Below are positions 1 through 5,563 of a stretch of 5,564 nucleotides of DNA, piece by piece; within the stretch, counting starts at the first letter, position 1; each line of letters begins with the position of its first letter. Where the stretch lies: NCBI GenBank assembly GCA_021827255.1, contig JAKAWO010000212.1, positions 1-5,564 on the forward strand, read 5' to 3'. The notes beneath the pieces are model-generated. The model did no database searches. It was not told the origin of the DNA and worked only from the letters and a program-made list of their open reading frames with translations. Origin of the DNA: Acidobacteriota bacterium (GTDB lineage: Bacteria > Acidobacteriota > Terriglobia > UBA7540). Position numbers and translations under genes: made by a program.

Positions 1-2
1 TC

Positions 3-1238
3 CTGTTTAACTCGCACGGGTCGCCCTCGGGCCTGAATTATCCGCTCGATTTTTCCCAGCTCACCACGCCCTATTTCTTCTTCGTGGTGGCTTTTCTAGC
101 CATCTTCTTTGCCGACCGAGTCCTATTTTCCAGACTTCTGTTGGGTTTATTCTTTATTATTTTCTACTTCTACCTTCTGCTGATACGGGCTTTTTCGCGC
201 CGCTTGCTGCTTTGGCTGCGGGGTTACGGCGTGGGTTTGCGGCGCGTCGTGATTGTCGGAGATTCTGAACTGGGGCAGGATCTTGCCCAGCGCATCGAGC
301 GTCATCCCGAACTTCACTATGAAGTGGCGGGCTTTCTGGCTCCGGCGGCGGGCGGCGCAGCGAAACCAGATTTCCGCCCCGCGCTGGCGGGAAATTCCGA
401 ATTTATCGCTCAAGAATTGACTTCCCGCGGCGTGCACGAGTTAATTTTCGTAATCCCGATTCGCAAGGACAGCGAGACGCTGGATTTCGTTGCCAACTGC
501 CAAAGGCTCGGCCTTACGGTTAAGCTGGTTCCAGAATACTACGAAATGCACTCGCACCAGATTGAAAGCCTCCGCATTGACGGGATTCCTCTGCTGGAGC
601 TCAAGGACCTTTCTCCCAACCCTGCTTACCGGATGCTGAAGCGTCTGATGGACCTCGGCATTTCCGGCCTCTTGCTGCTTCTCCTCAGTCCGCTGATGCT
701 TCTCATCGGCTTTCTGTTATGGATGGCCGGCGACCGCCAGGTGTTGAAAGCCGAACCGCGGATCGGCTTGGCGGGACAGCCTTTTCGGATGCAGCGTTTT
801 GATGTGGACCGATCCTCGCCGTCGCCGAGGGATCAGGCAACTTGGGGCGGGCGGTTTCGCCGCTTCCTGCACCAGTACAGCCTCTCGGAAATGCCGCAAT
901 TCTGGAACGTTTTCAAAGGCGATATGAGCCTGGTGGGGCCGCGTCCGGAAAGTCACGAGCGCGTTCGGCATTATTCGCCATGGCACCGGCAGCGGTTGCT
1001 CCTCAAACCGGGCATGACGGGACTCGCTCAGGTTCGAGGTCTGAGGGGCGCGGATTCCTCGGATGAGAAAACACGCTATGACCTGGAATACGCCGCCAAC
1101 CTTTCGCCCTTCCTGGACGTTCGCCTGGTCTTCGCGACTTTGGGAACCTTGGCGCGGCGCGGTCGGGAGAAACCCGCGCCCACAGCGCCCATGCCAGATC
1201 TGAGGCTGAGGGGCGGGTTGGGCGAGAAGCGCGTTTAG
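3..1238 (+). CDS. Polyprenyl glycosylphosphotransferase (bacterial sugar transferase family), 5'-truncated by window edge
   Basis: The frame is open to the left edge, so the true start lies outside and the GTG at 84 is probably internal. 411 codons are visible. Residues about 20-65 are hydrophobic, matching the last membrane segments of the N-terminal bundle. Residues 80-200 form a Rossmann-like domain (VVIVGDSELG at 82-91). Residues 212-380 are the bacterial sugar transferase domain: a hydrophobic re-entrant helix (218-240), then P-Q-F-W-N-V-F-K-G-D-M-S-L-V-G-P-R-P (298-315) and KPGMTGLAQV (335-344). This architecture is that of WcaJ/WbaP-type enzymes, which transfer a sugar 1-phosphate from a nucleotide sugar to undecaprenyl phosphate at the inner membrane, starting glycan assembly. 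Oddities: the usual [ST]-[LI]-D-E-L-P-Q reads SLSEMPQ, so the catalytic Asp is Ser295, and K-F-R-[ST]-M reads RFDVD (265-269). The family is clear; activity and sugar specificity are not. It lies 110 nt upstream of the heptose kinase, probably in the same transcription unit. Confidence 0.93.
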   Translation: MFNSHGSPSGLNYPLDFSQLTTPYFFFVVAFLAIFFADRVLFSRLLLGLFFIIFYFYLLLIRAFSRRLLLWLRGYGVGLRRVVIVGDSELGQDLAQRIERHPELHYEVAGFLAPAAGGAAKPDFRPALAGNSEFIAQELTSRGVHELIFVIPIRKDSETLDFVANCQRLGLTVKLVPEYYEMHSHQIESLRIDGIPLLELKDLSPNPAYRMLKRLMDLGISGLLLLLLSPLMLLIGFLLWMAGDRQVLKAEPRIGLAGQPFRMQRFDVDRSSPSPRDQATWGGRFRRFLHQYSLSEMPQFWNVFKGDMSLVGPRPESHERVRHYSPWHRQRLLLKPGMTGLAQVRGLRGADSSDEKTRYDLEYAANLSPFLDVRLVFATLGTLARRGREKPAPTAPMPDLRLRGGLGEKRV

Positions 1239-1241
1239 GAC

Positions 1242-1297
1242 CCGATTCCAATGGCCATGAGATCGAGGGCAGCAAGGCCCTCGCCCCGGGGGATCGG
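1242..1297 (+). other. Structured intercistronic element: nested stem-loop between phosphotransferase and kinase
   Basis: An outer helix pairs 1242-1249 (CCGATTCC) with 1290-1297 (GGGATCGG), 8 bp with one G-T wobble. Inside it, 1264-1270 (CGAGGGC) pairs perfectly with 1277-1283 (GCCCTCG) around a 6-nt loop. The only T-run, 1301-1304, has four T and begins three bases after the outer stem, so this is not a convincing intrinsic terminator. Possible roles are mRNA processing, 3'-end protection of the upstream message, or partial attenuation; all are inference. Confidence 0.45.
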
Positions 1298-1334
1298 AAC
1301 TTTTGCCCAACCAGCCGCGGCTCCGAATGGTCTT

Positions 1335-1339
1335 AGGGG
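1335..1339 (+). promoter_or_regulatory. Ribosome binding site for the heptose kinase
   Basis: AGGGG lies 9 nt before the GTG at 1349. It supports this GTG as the start, which also places the family's N-terminal R-[ST]-P-x-R-I-S motif at residue 5 as expected. Confidence 0.7.
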
Positions 1340-1348
1340 TGGCTTCAA

Positions 1349-2428
1349 GTGATTATTGTTCGTTCTCCAGTCAGAATCAGTTTTGCCGGGGGCGGAACGG
1401 ATCTGCCCTCTTATTACGAAAAGCAGGGCGGGCTGGTTCTCAGCACGGCGATCAACAAGTATTTCTACACCGTCCTGACCGACCGGGAGGACGGTCGGAC
1501 GCAGATCATCTCGTCGGATCTGCGCGCCCTCGAAACCTGTGAAGACGTCGAGAAGATGGAGCTGCACGGTAGCGAGTTGGAAATTCCTTTTGCCGTGATG
1601 AAGTATTTTCGGCCCCAGGTCGCGGTGAATTTATTTCTGGCTTCGGAGGTCCCGCCGGGCACGGGGTTGGGTTCCTCGGCCTCAGCCTGTGTCGGCGTCC
1701 TCAAAGCCTTTTCGACGCGCCTCGGACGGGAGATGGGCAAAGCCGATCTGGCCGAAGCGGCCTTTGAGATCGCGCGCAATATCCTCAAGCGTCCGGTGGG
1801 AAAGCAGGACGAATACGCGGCGGCTTTCGGCGGTATCAATGTTTTTAAGTTTGACGCCGAGGGCGCCGAGGTCGAGCCCATCCGACTCCCCTCGGAAATG
1901 CTGACCGACCTTCAGCAGAGCCTGCTGCTGTTTTTCACCGGGAGCTCGCGCGATTCTTCCCAGATCCTGGCCGCTCAGGATCAATCCGTGCAGCAGCGGG
2001 AAGACCATGTCCTGGAGGCCCTCGCGGCGCTCAAAGCACTGGTTTATCCGATGCGAGATGCCTTGCGAAGGGGCGATTTGGACGCCTTCGCCACCCTGCT
2101 CGACGCCGGCTGGAACCTCAAGAAGCGAATCTCCACCCGGATTTCGAATCCTCTGATTGATCAGATTTACCAGACGGCTCGCGACCGCGGCGCCCTCGGC
2201 GGCAAGGTCACGGGTGCGGGAGGCGGCGGGTTCCTGCTGCTCTTTTGCCCCCGCGATCGTCAGCGGGCGGTTCGCGAAGCTCTGCGCGGATTCGGCGTGA
2301 AAGAAATGCGCTTTCAGTTTGATTTGGCGGGCGCGCGCGTCGTTTATGACGACCCCTTCTTTGACGCCGATTCCGGCGGTGGCGTCCAATGGGTCTTTCG
2401 CCCCATGATGGAACGCTTGGCGAGCTGA
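1349..2428 (+). CDS. hddA: GHMP kinase, D-glycero-D-manno-heptose 7-phosphate kinase type
   Basis: Predicted cytoplasmic ATP-dependent kinase that phosphorylates C1 of D-glycero-D-manno-heptose 7-phosphate to give the 1,7-bisphosphate. The 359 residues show all three GHMP signatures: motif 1 RSPVRISFAGGGTDLP (5-20), the phosphate-binding motif PPGTGLGSSASA (102-113), and the C-terminal glycine-rich motif GGKVTGAGGGGFLLLF (284-299). GKQDEYAAAFGG (151-162) is the family's Q-D-x-Y/Q-x-A-A-x-G-G substrate-site segment. SFxGGGTD near the N-terminus is typical of heptose/fucose-type kinases rather than galactokinase or mevalonate kinase. Length is close to the roughly 340 residues usual for HddA; a Gly/Asp-containing tail (336-359) follows the conserved core. 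Starts with GTG. Neighbouring nucleotidyltransferase and GmhB-like phosphatase support the heptose assignment over L-fucokinase-like or other sugar kinases. Family is near certain; exact substrate and anomer rest on context. Confidence 0.9.
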   Translation: MIIVRSPVRISFAGGGTDLPSYYEKQGGLVLSTAINKYFYTVLTDREDGRTQIISSDLRALETCEDVEKMELHGSELEIPFAVMKYFRPQVAVNLFLASEVPPGTGLGSSASACVGVLKAFSTRLGREMGKADLAEAAFEIARNILKRPVGKQDEYAAAFGGINVFKFDAEGAEVEPIRLPSEMLTDLQQSLLLFFTGSSRDSSQILAAQDQSVQQREDHVLEALAALKALVYPMRDALRRGDLDAFATLLDAGWNLKKRISTRISNPLIDQIYQTARDRGALGGKVTGAGGGGFLLLFCPRDRQRAVREALRGFGVKEMRFQFDLAGARVVYDDPFFDADSGGGVQWVFRPMMERLAS

Positions 2429-2438
2429 GCGAGAAGGC

Positions 2439-2473
2439 GCTCCCGCCAGCCGATGAGGACGCGGGGCGGGAGC
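2439..2473 (+). other. Stem-loop in kinase-nucleotidyltransferase spacer (9-bp perfect stem)
   Basis: GCTCCCGCC (2439-2447) and GGCGGGAGC (2465-2473) are exact reverse complements with a 17-nt loop. The stem begins 11 nt after the kinase stop. It is very GC-rich but no T-tract follows, so it is not a standard intrinsic terminator. An mRNA-stability or attenuation role is inference. Confidence 0.45.
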
Positions 2474-2479
2474 CGGCAG

Positions 2480-2505
2480 ACCCGCGCGGAAAAGTACTCG
2501 CGGGT
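2480..2505 (+). other. Second stem-loop in the same spacer (7-bp perfect stem)
   Basis: ACCCGCG (2480-2486) and CGCGGGT (2499-2505) are exact reverse complements around a 12-nt loop that contains AAAAGTACT. GGGT (2502-2505) could alternatively pair with ACCC (2511-2514), so two exclusive folds are possible. The ribosome binding site of the next gene starts about 20 nt further on. Confidence 0.4.
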
Positions 2506-2525
2506 GCGTGACCCATAGCGGGCGC

Positions 2526-2532
2526 AAGGGGA
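2526..2532 (+). promoter_or_regulatory. Ribosome binding site for the nucleotidyltransferase
   Basis: AAGGGGA ends 6 nt before the GTG at 2539. An in-frame TGA at 2509-2511 closes the frame upstream, and no better start lies between it and 2539. Confidence 0.7.
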
Positions 2533-2538
2533 ACGGAA

Positions 2539-3309
2539 GTGCCCAGGACAATATCCAAGGCTTTTCTGCTGGCGGCGGGGCGGGGAACACGCCTCCGTCC
2601 GCTGACCGATGCCGTTCCCAAGTGCTTGGTGCCCCTGCATGGCAAACCGCTGCTGACCTATTGGATGGAGATTTGCGCGACGCTGGGAGTGGCGGAAGTT
2701 TTGATCAACACTCATCACTTGGCGGACCAAGTCAAGGCATGGGCCGAGCGGCAGAGCGCCGCGGTTAAAATCCATCTGGCGCACGAGGACACGCTGCTCG
2801 GCAGCGCCGGGACGCTCGCCGCCCATCGGGATTTCGCCCGTGACGCTGAGAACGTCTATATTTTTTACGCGGATAACTTGGCGCAGATCAATTTCCAAGC
2901 CCTCCAAGTCTGTCACCATGCCCACGCGGCTCCCTTGACCCTGGGCCTGTTCCGCGCCGCCCGCCCGGAACGGTGTGGCATTGTGGAGCTGGACAAGTCC
3001 GGCCGCGTGCTTTCCTTCGAGGAGAAGCCGACTCAGCCCCGCTCCGATCTCGCCTTCGCGGGCGTCGCGCTGGCTCGCCGCGAGTTTTTTTCTTGCCTGC
3101 CCAGCGCCGCCTTTGCCGACCTCGGCAAAGACGTCTTCCCGAAACTAGCCGGAAGAATGTACGGCCATCCATTGGAGGGCCGTTTGCTCGACATCGGCAC
3201 GATGGAGGACTACCAACTCGCTCAGCAGGACTTGAGTTGGGCCGGGCCGTCCTCGGCCAGGCCCCGTGAGCCTTTCGCGGCTCCGCCCAGGAGGGAAACC
3301 CGGACGTGA
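2539..3309 (+). CDS. Sugar-1-phosphate nucleotidyltransferase, probable heptose 1-phosphate guanylyltransferase (HddC-like)
   Basis: Cytoplasmic enzyme expected to join NTP and a sugar 1-phosphate into a nucleotide sugar plus pyrophosphate. The 256 residues follow the NTP-transferase fold: nucleotide-binding loop LAAGRGTRLRPLTD (11-24), then PKCLVPLHGKPLL (27-39) with the conserved Lys28, LGSAGTL (87-93) for base recognition, the metal-site segment FYADN (109-113), sugar-side EEKP (161-164), and DIGTMEDY (218-225). There is no C-terminal left-handed beta-helix; after residue 234 comes a Pro/Arg-rich tail. Length and motifs fit short HddC/MurU/RfbF-like enzymes, so mannose 1-phosphate or another sugar phosphate is possible. 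The kinase upstream and the heptose bisphosphatase-like gene downstream favour heptose 1-phosphate, with GTP as donor by analogy to HddC; this is inference. Starts with GTG; its stop overlaps the next gene's start by 4 nt (GTGA), suggesting translational coupling. Confidence 0.87.
   Translation: MPRTISKAFLLAAGRGTRLRPLTDAVPKCLVPLHGKPLLTYWMEICATLGVAEVLINTHHLADQVKAWAERQSAAVKIHLAHEDTLLGSAGTLAAHRDFARDAENVYIFYADNLAQINFQALQVCHHAHAAPLTLGLFRAARPERCGIVELDKSGRVLSFEEKPTQPRSDLAFAGVALARREFFSCLPSAAFADLGKDVFPKLAGRMYGHPLEGRLLDIGTMEDYQLAQQDLSWAGPSSARPREPFAAPPRRETRT
3289..3295 (+). promoter_or_regulatory. Ribosome binding site for the O-antigen ligase family gene
   Basis: AGGAGGG, a near-perfect anti-Shine-Dalgarno match, sits inside the end of the nucleotidyltransferase gene, 10 nt before the GTG at 3306. 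It decides that GTG as the start. Confidence 0.8.
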
Positions 3310-4718
3310 AGGTTTGGATCGAGAGACTCTTAGCCCTGGTCATCCTGGGCACGGCCCTAGCCTACGGCGGGGTCGTCCCACTCGCTTACTCCTCCATGGA
3401 GATTGCCGTTTTCATCCTGCTTTTCGCGGTCGCGCTGGGCGAAGGCTTTCGCGGCCACCTGACCCTCCGCTTGCCTTGGCCGGTCTGGATTCTTCTCGCC
3501 TGGGTGGGGTTGGAGATGGTTCCGCTTCCCGCCACGGTCGTCCGTTTTTTGTCGCCGCTCCGAGCCCGCGCCATGGCCGCGCTGGCTCCGCAATGGGTCT
3601 CCGGCTCCTGGTGGACCCTCAGCATTGATCCGCACCGCACCCTTCTTTACTTCATGCGGCTGCTCGCCTACGCGGGCGCTTTCGCTCTGGCGGCCTGGGC
3701 CTTCAACCCACGCCAAGGCAAAAGCCCCTTGGTCAACGGCCTCATCCTGTTGGGCAGCTTTGAGGCCCTCTACGGCCTTTTCCAATATCTGACCCGTCAA
3801 CAGAAGATCTTCGGTTACACTAAAATTTATTACACGACGGACGCCACGGGGACCTACATCAACCGCAACCATTTCGCCGGCCTGCTCGAACTGACCGTTC
3901 CCATGGTGATTGCCGTGGCGTTCTATCAGTTTCAAATCTGGCGGCGGGAGCGCTGGCCCCGCCGGCATCTTTCTGAGGAAAGCCACGTCGCCGCCTATCG
4001 CGGCTTCTTTTATCTCTTCCTCGCCATTCTGTTGGGCGTGGCAGCGATCTGCTCGCACTCTCGCATGGGGATTTTTGGCATGCTGGTGAGCCTCCTCTTC
4101 ATCCTCCTGCTTAGCCAGGCCCGCTCCGGGCTGGGCGCCTGGAAGACGGCTTCCTTGCTCGTCGTCTTCGGCCTTCTGGCTTATGGGAGTTGGGTGGGTC
4201 TGGGACCGGCCCTGCGCCGCTTTGAGAACCTTGGCAAGGCTGGTTATCTCGAGAGCGAAGGCCGGTTGCACATCTGGAAAGGCGCAGAGCATCTGGTGCG
4301 CGATTACCCGCTGACCGGCTCGGGCCTGGGGACGTTCGGCGAGGCTTACCGCCACTACCAGCGGCACTTGACCTACGCTTACGTCTCCCACGCTCACAGC
4401 GACCTGGTTGAATTCACTTCTGACATCGGGCTGTTCGGCGCGCTCCTGCTGTTTGGGGGCATTCTTTGGCTCTGGGTCAAGTCAGTCCGCGCCTTTTGGG
4501 GAGAAATGGGCCTCTACCGCCGCGCCATCACCTTGGGCTGTATCGGCAGCACCATGGCTCTTCTCATCCACAGCGCGACGGACTTTAACCTGCAGATTCC
4601 CGCCAACGCTTTGATCTGGGCCACGATTCTGGGCATCAATTACAAAGTCGTCTGCCTGCGAAAGCAGGAGGTCCCCGTTCCCGCCGGAGAGCGTCCCGCA
4701 TGGAGCGATTCGTCTTAG
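3306..4718 (+). CDS. O-antigen ligase/polymerase family membrane protein (Wzy_C domain)
   Basis: Predicted polytopic inner-membrane glycosyltransferase of the O-antigen ligase/polymerase superfamily, using undecaprenyl-linked oligosaccharide at the periplasmic face. The 470 residues contain about 11-12 hydrophobic segments (roughly 6-24, 28-46, 58-76, 112-133, 143-162, 190-210, 233-249, 252-270, 281-299, 373-392, 408-424, 431-450). Family marks are GTYINRNHFAG (182-192), SHSRMG (250-255), GRLHIWKGA (319-327), PLTGSGLGTF (335-344) and HAHSDLVEFTSDIG (362-375). The large hydrophilic loop at 300-372 between two membrane segments is the usual Wzy_C loop; Arg253 and His362/His364 are candidates for the functional Arg and His known in WaaL-type ligases. 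In loci starting with a WcaJ-like enzyme and lacking lipid A core genes, such proteins often act as polymerases, so polymerase versus ligase stays open. Starts 4 nt inside the previous gene and overlaps the next by 19 nt. Confidence 0.9.
   Translation: MKVWIERLLALVILGTALAYGGVVPLAYSSMEIAVFILLFAVALGEGFRGHLTLRLPWPVWILLAWVGLEMVPLPATVVRFLSPLRARAMAALAPQWVSGSWWTLSIDPHRTLLYFMRLLAYAGAFALAAWAFNPRQGKSPLVNGLILLGSFEALYGLFQYLTRQQKIFGYTKIYYTTDATGTYINRNHFAGLLELTVPMVIAVAFYQFQIWRRERWPRRHLSEESHVAAYRGFFYLFLAILLGVAAICSHSRMGIFGMLVSLLFILLLSQARSGLGAWKTASLLVVFGLLAYGSWVGLGPALRRFENLGKAGYLESEGRLHIWKGAEHLVRDYPLTGSGLGTFGEAYRHYQRHLTYAYVSHAHSDLVEFTSDIGLFGALLLFGGILWLWVKSVRAFWGEMGLYRRAITLGCIGSTMALLIHSATDFNLQIPANALIWATILGINYKVVCLRKQEVPVPAGERPAWSDSS
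4686..4691 (+). promoter_or_regulatory. Ribosome binding site for the heptose bisphosphatase gene
   Basis: GGAGAG ends 8 nt before the ATG at 4700, inside the ligase gene. It supports a start that overlaps the upstream gene by 19 nt. Confidence 0.65.
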
Positions 4719-5278
4719 TTGACCGCGATGGCGTGATCAACCGCCGCATGGTGGGCGGCTACGTCACGGCTTGGGAGGAGTTTCAGTTTCTACCCGGCGT
4801 CTTGGAGGGCCTGGCCCTGCTGGCCCGGCACGACGTCTCAGCCATTGTCATCTCCAATCAAGCCGGAGTGGGAAAAGGTCTGCTGACGCCCGCCGCCCTC
4901 GAGATCATCACTCAGTCCTTCTTGCGCGAGGTTCATCAACGCGGCGGACGCATCCGAGGAGTCTATTACTGCCCGCATCGTCCCGAAGATGCCTGTGACT
5001 GCCGCAAGCCCAAGCCGGGCCTCATCTTTCAAGCGCAACGCCGGCACGGTTTTCGCCTTCACCAGACCTATCTCATCGGAGACTCGCCCACCGACCTCGC
5101 CGCCGCCCAGGCGGCCGGTTGCCCCGCGCTCCTGATTGCCGAAAACAGCGCCCCGCCCGCCTCCCTCTCTCCGCCCGCCGCCCAAAACGTCTTTACCAGC
5201 CTGGCAGAGGCGGCGCGATTCGTGATCGCCCATCCTCTCGATGCCCAGCCGCTCACCCCGGCCCCTGGCAGCCCATGA
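4700..5278 (+). CDS. gmhB: HAD-IIIA phosphatase, D-glycero-D-manno-heptose 1,7-bisphosphate 7-phosphatase type
   Basis: Predicted cytoplasmic Mg-dependent phosphatase that removes the 7-phosphate from heptose 1,7-bisphosphate, the step between kinase and nucleotidyltransferase. The 192 residues carry HAD motif I DRDGVIN (8-14; nucleophile Asp8, acid/base Asp10), motif II SNQAGVGKG (52-60), the zinc-binding loop CPH...CDC (Cys91, His93, Cys99, Cys101), CRKPKPG (101-107) and motif IV IGDSPTDL (126-133). GmhB and the histidinol-phosphatase half of HisB share this layout. The zinc-loop spacing C-x-H-x5-C-x-C is compact, as in HisB-N and some short-loop GmhB proteins, whereas E. coli GmhB has a longer insert. 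No dehydratase domain and no his genes are nearby, and the heptose kinase is in the same cluster, so GmhB is preferred. The C-terminus (150-192) is Ala/Pro-rich with little conservation expected. Whether it acts on the alpha or beta anomer cannot be read from sequence; HddA partnership suggests alpha. Last gene of the plus-strand block. Confidence 0.9.
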   Translation: MERFVLVDRDGVINRRMVGGYVTAWEEFQFLPGVLEGLALLARHDVSAIVISNQAGVGKGLLTPAALEIITQSFLREVHQRGGRIRGVYYCPHRPEDACDCRKPKPGLIFQAQRRHGFRLHQTYLIGDSPTDLAAAQAAGCPALLIAENSAPPASLSPPAAQNVFTSLAEAARFVIAHPLDAQPLTPAPGSP

Positions 5279-5320
5279 CCGCCCCCGCCCTCAGCCGGAT
5301 CGAATGAGAACCCGCCGCCC

Positions 5321-5563
5321 CTACCCGAGAATTTCGATTTCCAGGCGCCTCATCAGCGCGTGAAGACGCTCGTGCGTCCCGCTTCCCATCTTTTCCTTTT
5401 CGATCCCCTCAAACCGCTCCGCCAGCGCCTCCTGCTCAGCTTCGGTCAGCAGGCTTTCCGCCATCGCGAACAAAACATTGTTCTCCTTGAAGATGTGATC
5501 GCGCAACAAGGCGTCGTATGCGTGCGCGGCGCGCGCAAAGCGTTGGCCCGCGCCGGGAGCGTT
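5321..5563 (-). CDS. Hemerythrin/HHE cation-binding domain protein, C-terminal part (5' end beyond right window edge)
   Basis: The minus-strand frame is open from the right edge to a TAG at 5321-5323, giving 80 visible residues. They show the second half of a hemerythrin-like four-helix bundle: LLRDHIFKENNVLF (19-32) with the H-x3-E pair His23/Glu27, and GTHERLHALMRRLE (62-75) with the H-x3-H pair His64/His68, joined by a charged helix (40-58). These pairs match di-iron ligands of the HHE family. The TTG at 5509 codes for Leu19 inside a helix and is not a credible start. Members bind O2, NO or iron, or act in stress responses; the specific role is unknown here. It is convergent to the glycan operon, 42 nt from the end of gmhB, and probably unrelated to it. 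Start and promoter are outside the window. Confidence 0.82.
   Translation of the reverse strand, partial: NAPGAGQRFARAAHAYDALLRDHIFKENNVLFAMAESLLTEAEQEALAERFEGIEKEKMGSGTHERLHALMRRLEIEILG

Noticed and set aside
84..86. GTG as the real start of the phosphotransferase
   Set aside because: The frame stays open to the window edge and the upstream residues read as normal membrane-domain sequence, so the gene is cut by the window instead.
1264..1304. Intrinsic terminator after the phosphotransferase gene
   Set aside because: The hairpin is strong, but the only T-run is four T's located 17 nt after the inner stem and followed by GC-rich sequence.
717..1310. 197-codon open frame on the minus strand opposite the sugar transferase domain
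   Set aside because: No motif; fully explained as a shadow of the conserved plus-strand domain.
1682..2590. 302-codon open frame on the minus strand
   Set aside because: Antisense to the heptose kinase and running into the spacer; no domain or motif seen, and GC-rich DNA makes long antisense frames common.
3357..4397. 346-codon open frame on the minus strand
   Set aside because: It lies wholly antisense to the well-supported O-antigen ligase gene, has no recognisable domain, and its Gln/Glu/Arg/Gly-rich content is what a complemented membrane-protein gene in GC-rich DNA gives.
5275..5307. Ten-codon frame starting with an ATGA overlap on the gmhB stop
   Set aside because: The ATGA junction looks like translational coupling, but the frame stops after MTAPALSRIE and no homology can be judged. 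It could be a chance ATG or a remnant of a lost gene.
5507..5509. TTG as start of a complete 62-residue minus-strand protein
   Set aside because: The hemerythrin-like helix continues upstream in frame to the window edge, so this TTG is an internal Leu codon.
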